Shown here in pieces: positions 8,664-19,226 of a stretch of 64,000 bases of DNA. The notes beneath the pieces are model-generated. The model saw nothing but the letters and a program-made list of their open reading frames with translations, was not told the DNA's origin and did not search any database. Position numbers and translations under genes: made by a program. Numbering within the stretch: the stretch's first letter is position 1; every line of letters begins with the position of its first letter. Origin of the DNA: Haloglycomyces albus DSM 45210 (lineage in GTDB: Bacteria; Actinomycetota; Actinomycetes; Mycobacteriales; Micromonosporaceae); NCBI RefSeq assembly GCF_000527155.1, contig NZ_AZUQ01000001.1:3237889-3301888 (forward strand), written 5' to 3'.

Positions 8664-9147
8664 CGCGGTTGTCGTATTCCGCCTTCACTGTCGATCCGGA
8701 CGGCTCTGAAGACGATTCCGAGGTCAATCGGGCCAGCTGCTGCAGTGCCAAGCGGTATCCGTCCACACCCAAGCCCACAATGACGCCGGTGGCGTGCGGG
8801 GAAATAAAGGAGTGATGACGGAATTCCTCCCGAGCGAAGACATTCGACAGATGAACTTCCATCATCGGTGCCCTCAACTGGGCGACCGCATCCGCGACGG
8901 CGACCGAGGTGTGAGTCCACGCGGCCGCGTTCATCACGACCGGTGTCGATTCGTCCGCCGCCTCGTGGATCCACTCCACAAAGCGGCCTTCGTAATTGGT
9001 CTGACGAACCTCGACATCGTAGCCGAGTTCCCGGCCGACGTCTTGGCACAGTCGCACAAGCGAAGCGTAATCGTTCTGGCCGTAAATCGACGGCTCACGC
9101 TTACCGAGCCGATTCAGGTTCGGCCCGTTCAACACTACGATCTTCAC
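8131..9147 (-). CDS. aroQ: Type II 3-dehydroquinate dehydratase with run-on tail
   Basis: Dehydrates 3-dehydroquinate to 3-dehydroshikimate. Residues 1-~146 form a complete type II enzyme: [15 protein letters not shown], the lid YGQNDYASL, the catalytic-Tyr region near residue 22, [16 protein letters not shown], and [33 protein letters not shown]. Normal family length is ~145-150 residues. Here no stop follows; the frame runs another ~190 codons, mostly over the vanZ gene in a different frame, and that tail is Arg-rich and not protein-like. The true product is probably an enzyme with a meaningless or frameshift-shortened tail. GTG start with GGAAAGG upstream, overlapping the aroKB stop as GTGA. 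Enzyme part certain; the 3' boundary is doubtful. Confidence 0.8.
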   Translation of the reverse strand: MKIVVLNGPNLNRLGKREPSIYGQNDYASLVRLCQDVGRELGYDVEVRQTNYEGRFVEWIHEAADESTPVVMNAAAWTHTSVAVADAVAQLRAPMMEVHLSNVFAREEFRHHSFISPHATGVIVGLGVDGYRLALQQLARLTSESSSEPSGSTVKAEYDNRDDQLPALVRRRSAVPVGAGTGTAVRCDTRDGVETGSDRPIASPVGHRGMGHRRVRGDLAVGGHGIDPDRCARRRALHGSVHRYDESGHPVGLCGRADRWQPRSLRGIDRRAVGAVPIAARSRLADRFYTLPSYRNRPVCLLERACRFDRRSDAQQPGSVLRLFSLLPILATTPAPHD

Positions 9148-10703
9148 GACGATACCTTTCCGAACGCTTCGGCTTGCAGTGACGCGGGGACGTCGGACAC
9201 CGCCGCGGGTTGCGCGATGTCGTCCAGAAGAACAAAACGCTGCGTGGAACCCCGGTTTTTCTTATCGACCACCATGGCGTGACGCAATGAGTCCCAATCG
9301 GACCCCGAATACGAGGTGGGAAGGCCGACCGACTCCAGAATACGACGGAGTCGGCGCGTCACGTTCACACGTTCGGTGAGAGCGCCCAACTCGGCGGCGT
9401 ACACCATCCCGATCGCGACGGCGAAACCGTGGCGAAGCCGGTACCGTTCCTGTTTTTCAATCGCATGCGCCAGCGTGTGCCCAAAGTTCAACCACACGCG
9501 TTTACCCTGTTCGGTAAGATCCTCCCCCACAATATCGGCCTTCACCGCTATGGCACGCCGCATCAATTCCGGGACCAGAGAACCGTTGGGATCCAGGGCT
9601 CCGGCCGGATCGTGCTCAATGAGGTCGAGAATGGTCGTATCGCAGATGAATCCGGCCTTGATGATTTCCGCCAGCCCGTTGGACATCTCCTCCCGCGGCA
9701 GAGTTCGCAACATACGGGTATCGCAAAGCACCGCCTTAGGTGGATGGAAGGCACCCACGAGATTCTTCCCGGCGGCGGTGTTGATTCCCGTCTTACCACC
9801 TACAGCGGCATCAACCGCCCCCAACAGACTGGTGGGCAGGTGGACGACGTCGACTCCGCGCAACCAGGTGGCGGCCACAAACCCCGCCACATCGCTGACG
9901 GCTCCGCCTCCCACTGAGACGACCGCATCGGTACGGGTGAAGCCCTCTTCGCCTAGGGCTTCCCAGCACTGACCGACCACGTCCAATTCCTTGCCCGCTT
10001 CGGCGTCCGGAATTTCCAGTGTGACAATACGGCGCCCTTGGGGTAGAGCCGCCAGAATGTCCCGTACCTGTGGTTCCACGGTCGGGGAGTATATGAAGGC
10101 GATTTTTTCGGCATCCGGCAGGACCTCGTCCACAAGCGTGGCCGTTCCCGGTCCGATGGTCACCGAGTACGGACGCGCGGCGTCGGGCACCTCGACGGCG
10201 CTCCAGCGTGTCAATCCGGCGATCGTGCGGGCCAGTTGCGCGGGTGAGGAACCGGTGGTGTCAATCTCGTGCTCGGCCACTTCTGCGTACCAGGGCAGCC
10301 GTTGCTCGGCGAGTGAGCGCAGTGTGGCCCTGGGGTTGATGGCCAAGAGAGGACGCGGGGCGTCGAGTTCGGCCCGGCGCAATGCCTCGGTAATGGCGAC
10401 CTGAAGGTGGATGACCGTCTGACCGCTCAGTAGTTCACGTACTTGTGGAGAGGAGACCGCCCCTCCCCCGAGCGAGATGACGCCGTCGTGCTCGGCGATG
10501 GCGGCCGCGACCGCCTTCCGTTCCAGTTCCCGGAAATGGTCCTCCCCGTGGTTGACGAAGATGTCGCTGACGCTCGTTCCGGCCGTACGGGCGATGTCGT
10601 CGTCGGTGTCGCGGAAGGGCAGGTCGAGCAGAGCGGCCAGTTCGTGTCCCACGGTGGTTTTCCCGGCTCCGGGGAGGCCGACGAGCACAATCGGTTTACT
10701 CAT
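9144..10703 (-). CDS. aroKB: Fused shikimate kinase / 3-dehydroquinate synthase
   Basis: One 519-residue polypeptide carries two shikimate-pathway enzymes. Residues ~1-165 are shikimate kinase (AroK): Walker [10 protein letters not shown] near residue 8, DTDDDI for shikimate/Mg2+ binding, the [14 protein letters not shown] motif and a lid with RPLL. Residues ~175-519 are the NAD- and zinc-dependent AroB, with [60 protein letters not shown] and the metal-binding [12 protein letters not shown]. The start is the ATG at 10703, whose first 8 bases overlap the aroC stop; the longer frame to 10742 is unnecessary. aroK and aroB are separate in mycobacteria and Streptomyces; a fusion is known in bifidobacteria. 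Both sites look intact. Confidence 0.93.
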   Translation of the reverse strand: MSKPIVLVGLPGAGKTTVGHELAALLDLPFRDTDDDIARTAGTSVSDIFVNHGEDHFRELERKAVAAAIAEHDGVISLGGGAVSSPQVRELLSGQTVIHLQVAITEALRRAELDAPRPLLAINPRATLRSLAEQRLPWYAEVAEHEIDTTGSSPAQLARTIAGLTRWSAVEVPDAARPYSVTIGPGTATLVDEVLPDAEKIAFIYSPTVEPQVRDILAALPQGRRIVTLEIPDAEAGKELDVVGQCWEALGEEGFTRTDAVVSVGGGAVSDVAGFVAATWLRGVDVVHLPTSLLGAVDAAVGGKTGINTAAGKNLVGAFHPPKAVLCDTRMLRTLPREEMSNGLAEIIKAGFICDTTILDLIEHDPAGALDPNGSLVPELMRRAIAVKADIVGEDLTEQGKRVWLNFGHTLAHAIEKQERYRLRHGFAVAIGMVYAAELGALTERVNVTRRLRRILESVGLPTSYSGSDWDSLRHAMVVDKKNRGSTQRFVLLDDIAQPAAVSDVPASLQAEAFGKVSS

Positions 10704-11883
10704 CGACCGACACCGCCAACCCGTTGAGGTATCCGGCGGCATTGCGGGAGGTCTCGACGATGTTGTCGCCGCCGAACTTCTCTAGGGCCGCTTCGGCTAT
10801 CACATAGGCGACCATGCTTTCGGCGACCACTCCCCCGGCGGGAACGGCGCAGACGTCGGAGCGTTGGTTGATGGCCTCGGCGGCTTCACCGCTGTCGACG
10901 TCGACCGTCTGCAACGGTCTGGTGAGCGACGATATGGGCTTGAAGGCCGCGGAGGCACGCAGCGGCTGCCCGGTGGTGATGCCACCTTCCAGACCACCCG
11001 CGCGGTCGGTGAGGCGGTGCACGCCGGTATCGGTGGGAACCATTTCGTCATGAGCTTGGGAACCGAAGGACTGCGCTTGGGCGAATCCGTCTCCCATTTC
11101 AACGGCCTTCACCGACTGAATGGACATCAACGCGGCAGCGAGCCGAGCGTCGAGTTTACGGTCCCACTGCACGTGACTGCCGAGCCCCGGAGGGACGTTG
11201 AATCCGATGATCTCCGCGACTCCGCCCAGCGTGTTGGCGTCCTTTTTGGCAGCGTCGACTTCGGCGACCATGCGTGCGGAAGCGTCCGGATCGACCGTCC
11301 GCAAAGGATCGGCGTCGATGGACGGAAGATCGTCGGCGGAGGGGCGCCGGTCGGTCGCAATCGATACCGAACCGATCGTGGTGATATGCGAGAGGACGTC
11401 GATCCCATACGCCTGTTTGATAAAGGCTTTGACCAGAGCACCACCGGCCACGCGTGCGGCGGTCTCCCGCGCCGAGGCCCGTTCCAGAATAGGACGGGAA
11501 TCACGATGGGAGTACTTCTGCATTCCGGCAAGGTCGGCGTGTCCGGGTCGTGGACGCCGCAGGGGCGCATTGCGCGCCAACCCTTCCAGTTCGTCCTCTG
11601 GAACCGGGTCGGCGGCCATGACCTTCTCCCATTTGGGCCATTCGGTGTTGCCGATGCGGATGGCGACCGGTGAGCCAAGGGTGTATCCATGGCGAACTCC
11701 GCCGATGAACGAGACGTCGTCGGCCTCGAACTTCATTCGCGCACCACGTCCATACCCCAAGCGTCTGCGAGCCAGCTCAGCGGCGATCACCTCGGTAGTG
11801 ATCGCGATTCCGGCGGGCAGTCCGTCAACGGTCACGACCAGTTCGGGGCCGTGCGATTCTCCAGCGGTCATCCATCTCAACAC
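10696..11883 (-). CDS. aroC: Chorismate synthase
   Basis: Final shikimate-pathway enzyme; converts EPSP to chorismate using reduced FMN. The 395-residue protein has the start [15 protein letters not shown] (family motif GESHG), the [17 protein letters not shown] stretch, [36 protein letters not shown] and the C-terminal [17 protein letters not shown], all typical. It starts at GTG 11883; a TTG one codon later is an alternative, and no strong ribosome site is visible. It leads an aroC-aroKB-aroQ unit with overlapping ends, so a stoichiometric polycistronic message is likely. The prepilin peptidase gene lies 70 bases upstream, on the same strand. Confidence 0.96.
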   Translation of the reverse strand: MLRWMTAGESHGPELVVTVDGLPAGIAITTEVIAAELARRRLGYGRGARMKFEADDVSFIGGVRHGYTLGSPVAIRIGNTEWPKWEKVMAADPVPEDELEGLARNAPLRRPRPGHADLAGMQKYSHRDSRPILERASARETAARVAGGALVKAFIKQAYGIDVLSHITTIGSVSIATDRRPSADDLPSIDADPLRTVDPDASARMVAEVDAAKKDANTLGGVAEIIGFNVPPGLGSHVQWDRKLDARLAAALMSIQSVKAVEMGDGFAQAQSFGSQAHDEMVPTDTGVHRLTDRAGGLEGGITTGQPLRASAAFKPISSLTRPLQTVDVDSGEAAEAINQRSDVCAVPAGGVVAESMVAYVIAEAALEKFGGDNIVETSRNAAGYLNGLAVSVDE

Positions 11884-11953
11884 ACCGGTAGTCTCTCATG
11901 TCAACGCTGTCTGACCGGGCGAGACCTGGTGGTGTCTCAGGTCCTGAACACAT

Positions 11954-12541
11954 TCAGGCACTGACAAGGAGGGCAAGTGCACTACCGGTAACCATGGCGG
12001 GGCCGTAGGGAAGCCGGCGACGTCGACGTACGAGAGCCGCCACCGCCCAAGGGGCGGATACGACGAGAGTGGCGACGACGGCGATGAGAGGAGTCGTGCC
12101 GTCGTTCCAGGCAAGACTGAAACTGAGCATTCCGGCCAGTTTCACGTCGCCCATGCCGAGTTGCCCGGCGAGAACTCCCAGGGCATACGCCGTCATCACG
12201 ATTCCGGCGGCAATCGGGATTCGTACCATACGATCGGCGTCGGCGGTGGCGATCACGACGGCGGCCAAAAGCGGGTATGGGCCGAGAGTCAAGAGATCGG
12301 GCAAGCGGAATTGGTAGTGGTCTATCCACACGGCCGGCAGCCCGGCCAGAACGGTGACCCCGAGGGCCAGATAGTGGAGGGGGTCGGTGGCGCTGTAATG
12401 CACGACCAGGACGGCGCCGACCGTGGCGGCGGTGAACAACCGGATCGGGGGACGACGAGCGACCGCCAGGGTGACAATGTGGCGCAAGAGGGGACTGAGC
12501 ACCATGGCCACCAGAACGAGAAAGGGGACCGCCGAGGGCAT
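11954..12541 (-). CDS. Minimal A24 prepilin peptidase
   Basis: A 195-residue, mostly hydrophobic protein with about six membrane segments. It shows the two aspartate motifs of A24 aspartic peptidases: D in WIDHYQFRLPDLL near residue 75 and GMGDVKLAG near residue 128 (the GxGD motif). It lacks the N-terminal zinc and methyltransferase region of long PilD-type enzymes, like other short actinobacterial versions. It would cleave type IV-like (Tad/Flp) prepilins at the inner face of the membrane; no pilus genes are in this window. ATG with GAGGG ahead. A prepilin peptidase next to aroC is common in actinobacteria. Confidence 0.85.
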   Translation of the reverse strand: MPSAVPFLVLVAMVLSPLLRHIVTLAVARRPPIRLFTAATVGAVLVVHYSATDPLHYLALGVTVLAGLPAVWIDHYQFRLPDLLTLGPYPLLAAVVIATADADRMVRIPIAAGIVMTAYALGVLAGQLGMGDVKLAGMLSFSLAWNDGTTPLIAVVATLVVSAPWAVAALVRRRRRLPYGPAMVTGSALALLVSA

Positions 12542-12883
12542 TATGTCGCCCTCAGCGGTCCGTCAGCCGGTTGTATTCGTGTTACCACACAACCTCGCAG
12601 TGAATTGTTGCGCTTTGGGGCGCAACGGTTTCTGGGTGCGTGTCACTTTAGTGAGCGAATGGGGGTTGACGGTGGCGACACGCCTTGGACGCTTCTGTCG
12701 GGATGCCGACACCGCTCATGTGGGTGATGATCACACTAGAGATCCCCGCCGCAACGAATGGAACCCGACGGATTGACGGTGCCCGTGACCGGCACCCCTA
12801 CCCAAAAAAGCAACTCCGCCGACCCGAAATGGATCGGCGGGGCGACGGTCCGCGGTGTGCCGCCGTTGCGACGGCGCACTTGA
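12542..12883. other. Spacer between uvrA and prepilin peptidase
   Basis: This 342-base spacer holds three hairpins: a 7-bp stem at 12607-12626 (GTTGCGC/GCGCAAC), the uvrA terminator at 12804-12840, and a bulged 9-bp stem at 12857-12879 directly after the uvrA stop. I see no gene; the promoter of the prepilin peptidase-aroC block probably lies in its left part. Confidence 0.5.
12804..12840 (-). terminator. Terminator downstream of uvrA
   Basis: On the minus strand, CCGCCGA pairs with TCGGCGG across an 11-base loop and is followed 6 bases later by TTTTTT, a plausible intrinsic terminator about 45 bases beyond the uvrA stop. Confidence 0.7.
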
Positions 12884-15823
12884 TTACGGCATAATCTTTC
12901 CCTTATTTCCGGCGGTGGCACGTTGACCGGCAATGGTTGAATCGGGTGACGTCGTGCTGCCCGTCAACAGCGGCCGGAGGAATCGTCCGGTGTGGCTGGC
13001 CTCGATGTCGGCGACTTCCTCGGGAGTCCCCACGGCCACCAGTTCACCACCCTTGTCGCCGCCTTCCGGACCGAGATCGATCAACCAGTCCGACGACTTG
13101 ATGATGTCGAGGTTGTGCTCGATCGTAATGACGGTGTTTCCCTTGTCCACCAAACCTTCGATGACCCCCAGCAAACGCCGTATGTCCTCGAAGTGCAGTC
13201 CCGTCGTCGGTTCGTCCAGAATGTAGACGGTTTTGCCGGTCGACCGCTTCTGCAGTTCCGAGGCGAGTTTCACGCGCTGAGCCTCTCCACCGGACAACGT
13301 GGGAGCGCTCTGTCCCAATCTGACGTAACCCAAGCCCACCTCCACCAAGGTCTTGAGGTGCCGGTGAATCGACTGAATCGGCTCAAAGAACTCGGACGCC
13401 TCCTCGATCGACATTTCCAGTACGTCGGAGATCGTCTTGCCTTTGTAGTGCACCTTCAAGGTGTCGCGGTTATAGCGCGCCCCATGGCATTCTTCGCAGG
13501 GTACGTACACGTCCGGCAGGAAGTTCATCTCGATCTTGAGTGTGCCGTCTCCGCTGCAGGTTTCGCAACGCCCGCCCTTTACGTTGAAAGAGAAGCGTCC
13601 CGGACCCCAGCCGCGTACCTTGGCTTCGGGCGTTCCGGAGAACAGCTTGCGGATCTTGTCGAACACTCCGGTATAGGTCGCCGGGTTGGAACGCGGAGTC
13701 CGTCCAATGGGAGACTGATCGACTCCAACGATCTTGTCCACGTTCTCGGTTCCCGTGACCGTGCGGTGTTTCCCGGCGACAAGCTTGGCCCCACTGATCT
13801 CGGCGGCCAAAGTGTTATACAGAATGTCGTTGACCAGGGTCGACTTTCCAGATCCGGACACCCCGGTGACGGTAATGAGCGCTCCGCCGGGGAACGGTAC
13901 CGTAATGTCACGCAGGTTGTTCTCACGCGCGCCTTCGATGACGACTTGACGATCGGTGTCCGGCACCCGTCGGCTCGGCGGAATTTCAATACGCTTGCGA
14001 TCGGCGAGGTAATCGCCGGTCAACGAGTCTTCATCGGCCTTCAACCCGGCGACGTCACCCGCATAGACCACTTGGCCGCCGTGCTCGCCGGCTCCCGGAC
14101 CCACATCGACCACGTAGTCGGCCACATTGATGGTGTCTTCGTCGTGTTCGACGACGATGAGCGTGTTGCCGAGGTCGCGGAGTCGGGTGAGCGTATTGAT
14201 GAGTCGATTGTTGTCGCGCTGGTGCAGACCGATCGACGGTTCGTCGAGCACGTACAGAACACCGACGAGGCCGGCTCCGATCTGGGTCGCCAGGCGGATG
14301 CGTTGCGCTTCCCCACCGGACAGTGAACCGGCGGAGCGAGCGAGGGACAAATAGTCCAATCCGACGTCGAGCAGGAAGCGCAGACGTTCGTTGACTTCTT
14401 TCAGAATCGGAGTGGCGATCATGACGTCGCGCTCCGACAGTTCAAATCCGGCGAAGAACTCCTTGGCGTCGGTGATGGAGAGGTCGCACACGTCGGCGAT
14501 GCTCTTGCCCTCGATCGTCACCGCCAGCACCTCGGGTTTCAAGCGAGCGCCGTGACAGCTGGAGCAGGGAATCGCGCGCATGAACTGTTCGTACTTTTCG
14601 CGGGTCCAGTCCGAATCGGTATCGGCGTGTCGCCGCTGCACCCAGGGAATGACGCCTTCGAAGCGCGTCTCGTAGGCGCGACGATGTCCACGTTTGTTGC
14701 GGTACGACACCTGGAGCGTTCGGTCGAAGCCGTACAGAACCGCGTTCTGTGCTTTCTCGGGCAGTTCGTCCCACGACGTGTCGACGGAAAAGTCCATCGC
14801 CTCGCCCAGTGCGATCAATTGATACAGGAAGTAGTCGCCCATGCCGACCGAGGACCAGGGTGCGAGTGCTCCTTGGCGAATCGAGGCCGCGTGGTCGCGG
14901 ATGACCAGTTCGGGGTCCACCTCTTTGCGCATTCCCAGTCCCGAACATGTGGGGCAGGCACCGAACGGCGCGTTGAAGGAGAACGTCCGTGGTTCGATTT
15001 CTTCCAGGGCGATCGGGTGGTCGTTGGGGCACGCCAGCTTCTCTGAAAAACGCCGAAAGCGATCCGGGTCGTCTTCCGGTTGGTCGACGAACTCGATCTC
15101 CACCACTCCGTCGGCCAGTCCGAGAGCGGTTTCGATTGAATCGGTCAACCGCTGTAGGGCGTTGGGTTTCAGGGCGATGCGGTCGACGACGACTTCGATG
15201 TCGTGTTTTTCCTGCTTTTTCAGTTTGGGGACGTCGGTGAGGGTATAGACCGTCCCGTCGACGCGAGCGCGCACGTACCCCTGTTGCTGTAGGTCGTGGA
15301 AGAGGTCGACGTACTCTCCCTTGCGTCGACGCACGACGGGCGCGAGCACCTGAAAACGGGTTCGTTCGGGAAGTTTGGCCAGGTGGTCGGTAATCTGCTG
15401 GGGAGATTGCCGGGTGATGGGCTCGCGACAGATCGGACAGTGGGCGATACCGATGCGTGCGTAAAGCAGGCGCAGGTAATCGTATATCTCGGTGATCGTA
15501 CCGACTGTGGAGCGAGGGTTGCGTGACGTCGATTTCTGATCGATCGACACCGCTGGAGACAGTCCCTCGATGAAGTCCACATCCGGTTTGTCCATCTGCC
15601 CCAGGAACTGGCGCGCGTAGGCCGACAGCGATTCCACATACCGGCGCTGCCCTTCGGCGAAGACCGTGTCGAAGGCCAAGGACGACTTTCCGGAGCCCGA
15701 GAGGCCGGTAAAAACAATGAGCGAATCGCGTGGAAGATCGACGTCGATGTCTTTAAGGTTGTGTTCGCGTGCTCCGCGCACCACGATTGAATTCGAGGAC
15801 GATTCGTACGTATTGCTTGCCAC
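12884..15823 (-). CDS. uvrA: Excinuclease ABC subunit A
   Basis: Damage-recognition ATPase of nucleotide excision repair; loads UvrB onto lesions. The 979-residue protein is full length: first P-loop GLSGSGKSS near residue 39, a first zinc finger ([13 protein letters not shown] and, at the insertion, CPNDH...CPTCSGLG), ABC signature [12 protein letters not shown], second P-loop [10 protein letters not shown], zinc finger CETCSGDG...CEECHG, second signature [12 protein letters not shown] and Walker [13 protein letters not shown]. It starts at GTG 15823 with a GAGGTTAGG stretch ahead. Monocistronic by spacing. No SOS box of the actinobacterial type is apparent. The last ~30 residues are a variable tail. 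Confidence 0.97.
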   Translation of the reverse strand: MASNTYESSSNSIVVRGAREHNLKDIDVDLPRDSLIVFTGLSGSGKSSLAFDTVFAEGQRRYVESLSAYARQFLGQMDKPDVDFIEGLSPAVSIDQKSTSRNPRSTVGTITEIYDYLRLLYARIGIAHCPICREPITRQSPQQITDHLAKLPERTRFQVLAPVVRRRKGEYVDLFHDLQQQGYVRARVDGTVYTLTDVPKLKKQEKHDIEVVVDRIALKPNALQRLTDSIETALGLADGVVEIEFVDQPEDDPDRFRRFSEKLACPNDHPIALEEIEPRTFSFNAPFGACPTCSGLGMRKEVDPELVIRDHAASIRQGALAPWSSVGMGDYFLYQLIALGEAMDFSVDTSWDELPEKAQNAVLYGFDRTLQVSYRNKRGHRRAYETRFEGVIPWVQRRHADTDSDWTREKYEQFMRAIPCSSCHGARLKPEVLAVTIEGKSIADVCDLSITDAKEFFAGFELSERDVMIATPILKEVNERLRFLLDVGLDYLSLARSAGSLSGGEAQRIRLATQIGAGLVGVLYVLDEPSIGLHQRDNNRLINTLTRLRDLGNTLIVVEHDEDTINVADYVVDVGPGAGEHGGQVVYAGDVAGLKADEDSLTGDYLADRKRIEIPPSRRVPDTDRQVVIEGARENNLRDITVPFPGGALITVTGVSGSGKSTLVNDILYNTLAAEISGAKLVAGKHRTVTGTENVDKIVGVDQSPIGRTPRSNPATYTGVFDKIRKLFSGTPEAKVRGWGPGRFSFNVKGGRCETCSGDGTLKIEMNFLPDVYVPCEECHGARYNRDTLKVHYKGKTISDVLEMSIEEASEFFEPIQSIHRHLKTLVEVGLGYVRLGQSAPTLSGGEAQRVKLASELQKRSTGKTVYILDEPTTGLHFEDIRRLLGVIEGLVDKGNTVITIEHNLDIIKSSDWLIDLGPEGGDKGGELVAVGTPEEVADIEASHTGRFLRPLLTGSTTSPDSTIAGQRATAGNKGKIMP

Positions 15824-16041
15824 AGGCCTAACCTAACCTCCGGGTATGACATCTCAGGGCGACCGTCTCCGATCCGGGAGAGAGTGCTGTTCCTCACGGT
15901 GGAGACCGAGGTTCGTCCCCGATCGACGAGTCTGACGATGGACTGTACCGATACCGCGTTCACGGCGTTCCAACTGACTATGATAACTCGCCGCGGGCCG
16001 GTCGCGTACCTGTGTGCGCCGCAACTCCGGCGATTCATTGT

Positions 16042-18135
16042 CTAGGCGCGAGAACGCCACAGCAAGTAGATGAAGTAGGGCGTGCCGACCATGGCGCAGA
16101 CCAGTCCGGCGGGGATCTGAGCGGGCGCGATGATCCAGCGTCCGATCGTATCGGAGACGCTCACCAGGATCGTACCGATCAACATCGCCACCGGAAGGAC
16201 CGCCGCCGTCCGCGTTCCGACGAAGGCACGGGCCATATGCGGCGCGACGAGCCCGACGAAACCGATCACGCCGACCGTCACCACTGCCGACGCGGCCAGA
16301 ACGGCGGCCAGTCCCAACACCAGCAGACGGGTTCGTTCCAGACGGAGCCCGACCAGGCGCGGGGTGTCCTCGTCGAGTGCCATCAGATCGATGTCGCGGC
16401 GGTAGCTGAACAGGAAGGGCACGATGACGGCGAGCGCACAGGCCACGGGTACCAGACGTGCCAGGGTACGTCCGTAGGTCGTACCGGAGAGCCAGGTCAG
16501 GGCCTTGGGGGTGTTCCAGGGGTCGGAATAGGTGATGATGACGACCGTCAGAGCGGAGGCGATGGCCGAGACGGCGATGCCGATGAGGACGAGTCGCGCG
16601 GTGGACAGTCCTCCCTTCCAGGCCAGGAGGTAGATGAGTGCGAAGGTTCCCACTGCGCAGAGAGTTGCGATTCCCATGATCGACCAGGTACCGGCCTGTG
16701 GCCACCAGGTGATCAGCGCGACGGCGCCGACTCCGGCACCGGCGGTGACTCCGAGGATTCCCGGTTCGGCCAGGGGGTTGCGGCAGACGGCTTGCGTGGC
16801 GGTTCCGGAGGCGGCGAGTGCGGCTCCGGCCAGGAGGGCGGCGAGTACGCGGGGCCAGCGTTGGTCGAGTATCCAGGTGTAGGCGGCTCCAGTTTGGCCT
16901 TGTAGCCAGTTGAGGATGTCGCCGCCGAGCATGATCGTTTCGCCGGCCAGCAGCCCGAGGAACATGGCGGCCACGGTGGCGGCTGTTAGGGCGACGAGCA
17001 GGGTGAGGTACGCGGCGCGGCGCATTCCCACGGTTCGTACGTCGGTGGTGGGTGTTCCGACCGGGCTGTCGGTGATGCGGCGAGCGACCCAGACCATGAT
17101 GCCTGCGCCGACGACCGTGGTGGCCACCCCGATGGGGATGATGACGGTGACTCCCGCGCCGAGGAGACCTCGCATGGCCACGTCGGCCGATAGCAGCACG
17201 AGCATTCCCACTAGTGCCGATAGAGGTAGCAGTACTCTATGCGCACTGAGGCCGGGTAGGCGCTGTGCGATACCGGCGGCAATGACCGGCGCGGCCAGGC
17301 CGACGAATCCGACGGGACCGGCGATGGATACCGCACAGGAGGCCAGGAGCAGTGCGAGGATTACCCCGATCAGCCGCGTGCGCTTTACTCGAATCCCCAG
17401 GCTGCTGGCCGTATCGTCGCCTAGGCGGAGTACGTCGAAGCGTCCCGCCATGAGGATCGCGGCGGCGAAGCTGAGGCCGATGACCCAGGTGGAGTCGAGG
17501 AGGGCGTCGAAGTCGGTGAGGTTGAGGTTTCCCGATCCCCAGGCGAAGAGTCCGGTGGTGCGTTCCTGGAACAGCAGCAGGAGGACGTTGGTGAGTGCGG
17601 TAGCCGCCAATGCGGTGGCCGAACCGGCCAGGATCAAGCGGGTCGTGGACGCTCCACCGCCTGCCGACAGCAGTAGCACTAGTCCGGCCGTCGCGAGTGC
17701 GCCGAGGAAGGCCACTCCAATGCCGAGGTTGAACGGAAGGGTAATGCCGAATGCCGCCACGGCGGTGACGGCGAGGTACGCTCCGGCGTTGACGGCGAGG
17801 GTATCGGGGCTGGCCAGTTTGTTGCGGGATATTGATTGCAGTAGGAGTCCGGACGCTCCGAGCGCGCCTCCCACCGCGATGGCGGCGGTGGTCCGGGGCA
17901 GTCGTGAGGCGGTGACGACATTGGCGACGTGTGATGGGGCGTCTCCGAATATCAGCGACCAGATATCGCTGAAGCTGACGGTCGATGTTCCTTGGGCGAG
18001 GTGAAACGCCGCCACGACCATGATCGCGATGCCGAGTCCGGCCATGGTGGCGATACCGGCTAGTCGTTGTCGGCGGGCATCGCCTCCGGCCGGGACGGTT
18101 GGCGTGGACGGTTGTGGCGGCGTTTCGGTGTGCAT
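16042..18135 (-). CDS. Double-length FecCD-type iron-siderophore permease
   Basis: A 697-residue membrane protein made of two complete FecCD permease halves in one chain: half 1 about residues 25-350 (with PRTTAAIAVGGALGASGLLLQ and the coupling motif around RIKRTR...GPVGFVGLAAPVIA) and half 2 about residues 370-697 (PRVLAALLAGAALAASGTATQAVCRNPLAEPGILG...VGVIGFVGLVAPHMAR). About 20 membrane segments are expected. E. coli FhuB is the classic precedent; most actinobacterial systems use two separate genes. ATG directly follows the TAA of the binding-protein gene with no gap, so translation is coupled. It is the last gene of the iron operon. The exact siderophore is unknown. Confidence 0.9.
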   Translation of the reverse strand: MHTETPPQPSTPTVPAGGDARRQRLAGIATMAGLGIAIMVVAAFHLAQGTSTVSFSDIWSLIFGDAPSHVANVVTASRLPRTTAAIAVGGALGASGLLLQSISRNKLASPDTLAVNAGAYLAVTAVAAFGITLPFNLGIGVAFLGALATAGLVLLLSAGGGASTTRLILAGSATALAATALTNVLLLLFQERTTGLFAWGSGNLNLTDFDALLDSTWVIGLSFAAAILMAGRFDVLRLGDDTASSLGIRVKRTRLIGVILALLLASCAVSIAGPVGFVGLAAPVIAAGIAQRLPGLSAHRVLLPLSALVGMLVLLSADVAMRGLLGAGVTVIIPIGVATTVVGAGIMVWVARRITDSPVGTPTTDVRTVGMRRAAYLTLLVALTAATVAAMFLGLLAGETIMLGGDILNWLQGQTGAAYTWILDQRWPRVLAALLAGAALAASGTATQAVCRNPLAEPGILGVTAGAGVGAVALITWWPQAGTWSIMGIATLCAVGTFALIYLLAWKGGLSTARLVLIGIAVSAIASALTVVIITYSDPWNTPKALTWLSGTTYGRTLARLVPVACALAVIVPFLFSYRRDIDLMALDEDTPRLVGLRLERTRLLVLGLAAVLAASAVVTVGVIGFVGLVAPHMARAFVGTRTAAVLPVAMLIGTILVSVSDTIGRWIIAPAQIPAGLVCAMVGTPYFIYLLWRSRA

Positions 18136-19119
18136 TTAGCCGACGTAGATCTCTTCGAGTACGTCCAGGAAGTGCAGCGTGGCCGCCGGGCCGCCGAAGG
18201 TCCAGGTGCCGTGCGGCAGTTCTTCGAGACGGTCGTTCTGGACGAACTCCAGGGACGCCCAGATGTCGTTGTCGGACAGTACTTCGGTGTAGATGTTGCT
18301 GTTGTCGGAGTTGGAGTGCATGAAGATGAGGTCGTTGTCTTTGAATTCGGCCAGCGATTCCACGTCGGTGTTGGACAGACCCCACTGCCCGTCGCTTTCT
18401 CCGTCCCAGGCGTTCTCCAGCCCGACGGCCTTGGCGACGGCGCCGAGGTTGGAGCGTTCGGTGAAGAGGCGAACGGTCACCGCCGAGTCTTGGACGTGTC
18501 CGTCGGCGAGGAGGAAGGGAACGTCGGCGTTGTCGGATTCGCTGATGGCTTGGGTGACTTCGTCGATGCGTTCGTCGACGTCGTTCAGCAGCTCCTCGGC
18601 GGCGTCTTCGGTTCCGGTCGCGGTCGCGATGCGTTCGACGTCGCGGGCGGTCGAGCCGAGGGGGTCGTCTTCGGTGTTGCCTTCGGTGACGAGAACGGGG
18701 ACGAACTCTTCGAGCTTGTTCACCAGTTCTTCGTTGCGCATTTCGGCGACGACCAGGTCGGGATTCAGTTTGGCGATGGCGTCTTCCGAGGGCTCCTTAC
18801 GAGTCCCCACATCGGTGGTGACGTCCTCGTCCAGAGGTTCGATGGCACCGGCCCAGGTTTGGTAGCCGTCCATACCGGCGACGCCGACGGGGTCGACGCC
18901 GAGGCTGGTGAGGATTTCGGCTTCCTTCCATTCCAGCGCGACGACGTCTTCGGCCGGGCCGTCCAGGGTGATTTCCTTGTCCCGGGAGTCGGTCAGGACG
19001 ATCTCCTCGCCTGACGACTCGTCGTCGTTCGAGCCCGCTTCGGTGGTTCCACAGGCCGACAGCGCTACGACGCTGAGCAAACCGAGTCCGAGCCCGGTCA
19101 TTGTCATGGTGTTTTTCAT
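18136..19119 (-). CDS. Iron-siderophore ABC transporter binding lipoprotein
   Basis: A 327-residue lipoprotein: signal peptide MKNTMTMTGLGLGLLSVVALSACG with lipobox L-S-A-C, then a periplasmic-binding type III (FecB/FhuD) fold with DPVGVAGMDGYQTW, KLNPDLVVAEMRNEELVNKLEEFVPVLV and, near the C terminus, a segment ending WTFGGPAATLHFLDVLEEI. It captures a ferric siderophore outside the membrane and delivers it to the fused permease. I chose the ATG at 19119 (AAAGGAAAAC ahead) rather than the longer frame to 19293, because only this start gives a signal peptide at the N terminus. The acidic composition (many D/E) hints at adaptation to salt. Flanked by its ATPase and permease. Confidence 0.9.
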   Translation of the reverse strand: MKNTMTMTGLGLGLLSVVALSACGTTEAGSNDDESSGEEIVLTDSRDKEITLDGPAEDVVALEWKEAEILTSLGVDPVGVAGMDGYQTWAGAIEPLDEDVTTDVGTRKEPSEDAIAKLNPDLVVAEMRNEELVNKLEEFVPVLVTEGNTEDDPLGSTARDVERIATATGTEDAAEELLNDVDERIDEVTQAISESDNADVPFLLADGHVQDSAVTVRLFTERSNLGAVAKAVGLENAWDGESDGQWGLSNTDVESLAEFKDNDLIFMHSNSDNSNIYTEVLSDNDIWASLEFVQNDRLEELPHGTWTFGGPAATLHFLDVLEEIYVG

Positions 19120-19226
19120 GTTTTCCTTTGGTGTTCGTTGTCGGTGAGCCGGAATTCGTCCGCCTGTTTTGGACCGCGGTCGACTACGGTTCCAGGTGGT
19201 CTGAGTGTTTCCGGCTCGGTTTCGTT

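Noticed and set aside
8660-9049. Alternative 129-codon frame over aroQ
   Set aside because: Lies inside the certain aroQ domain in another phase; Arg-rich shadow.
12992-14326. 444-codon open frame antisense to uvrA
   Set aside because: Shadow of uvrA; composition rich in Arg/Gly/Val/Asp with no conserved motif.
15220-16038. 272-codon frame overlapping the uvrA start
   Set aside because: Different phase from uvrA, no domain, and overlaps its conserved N terminus.
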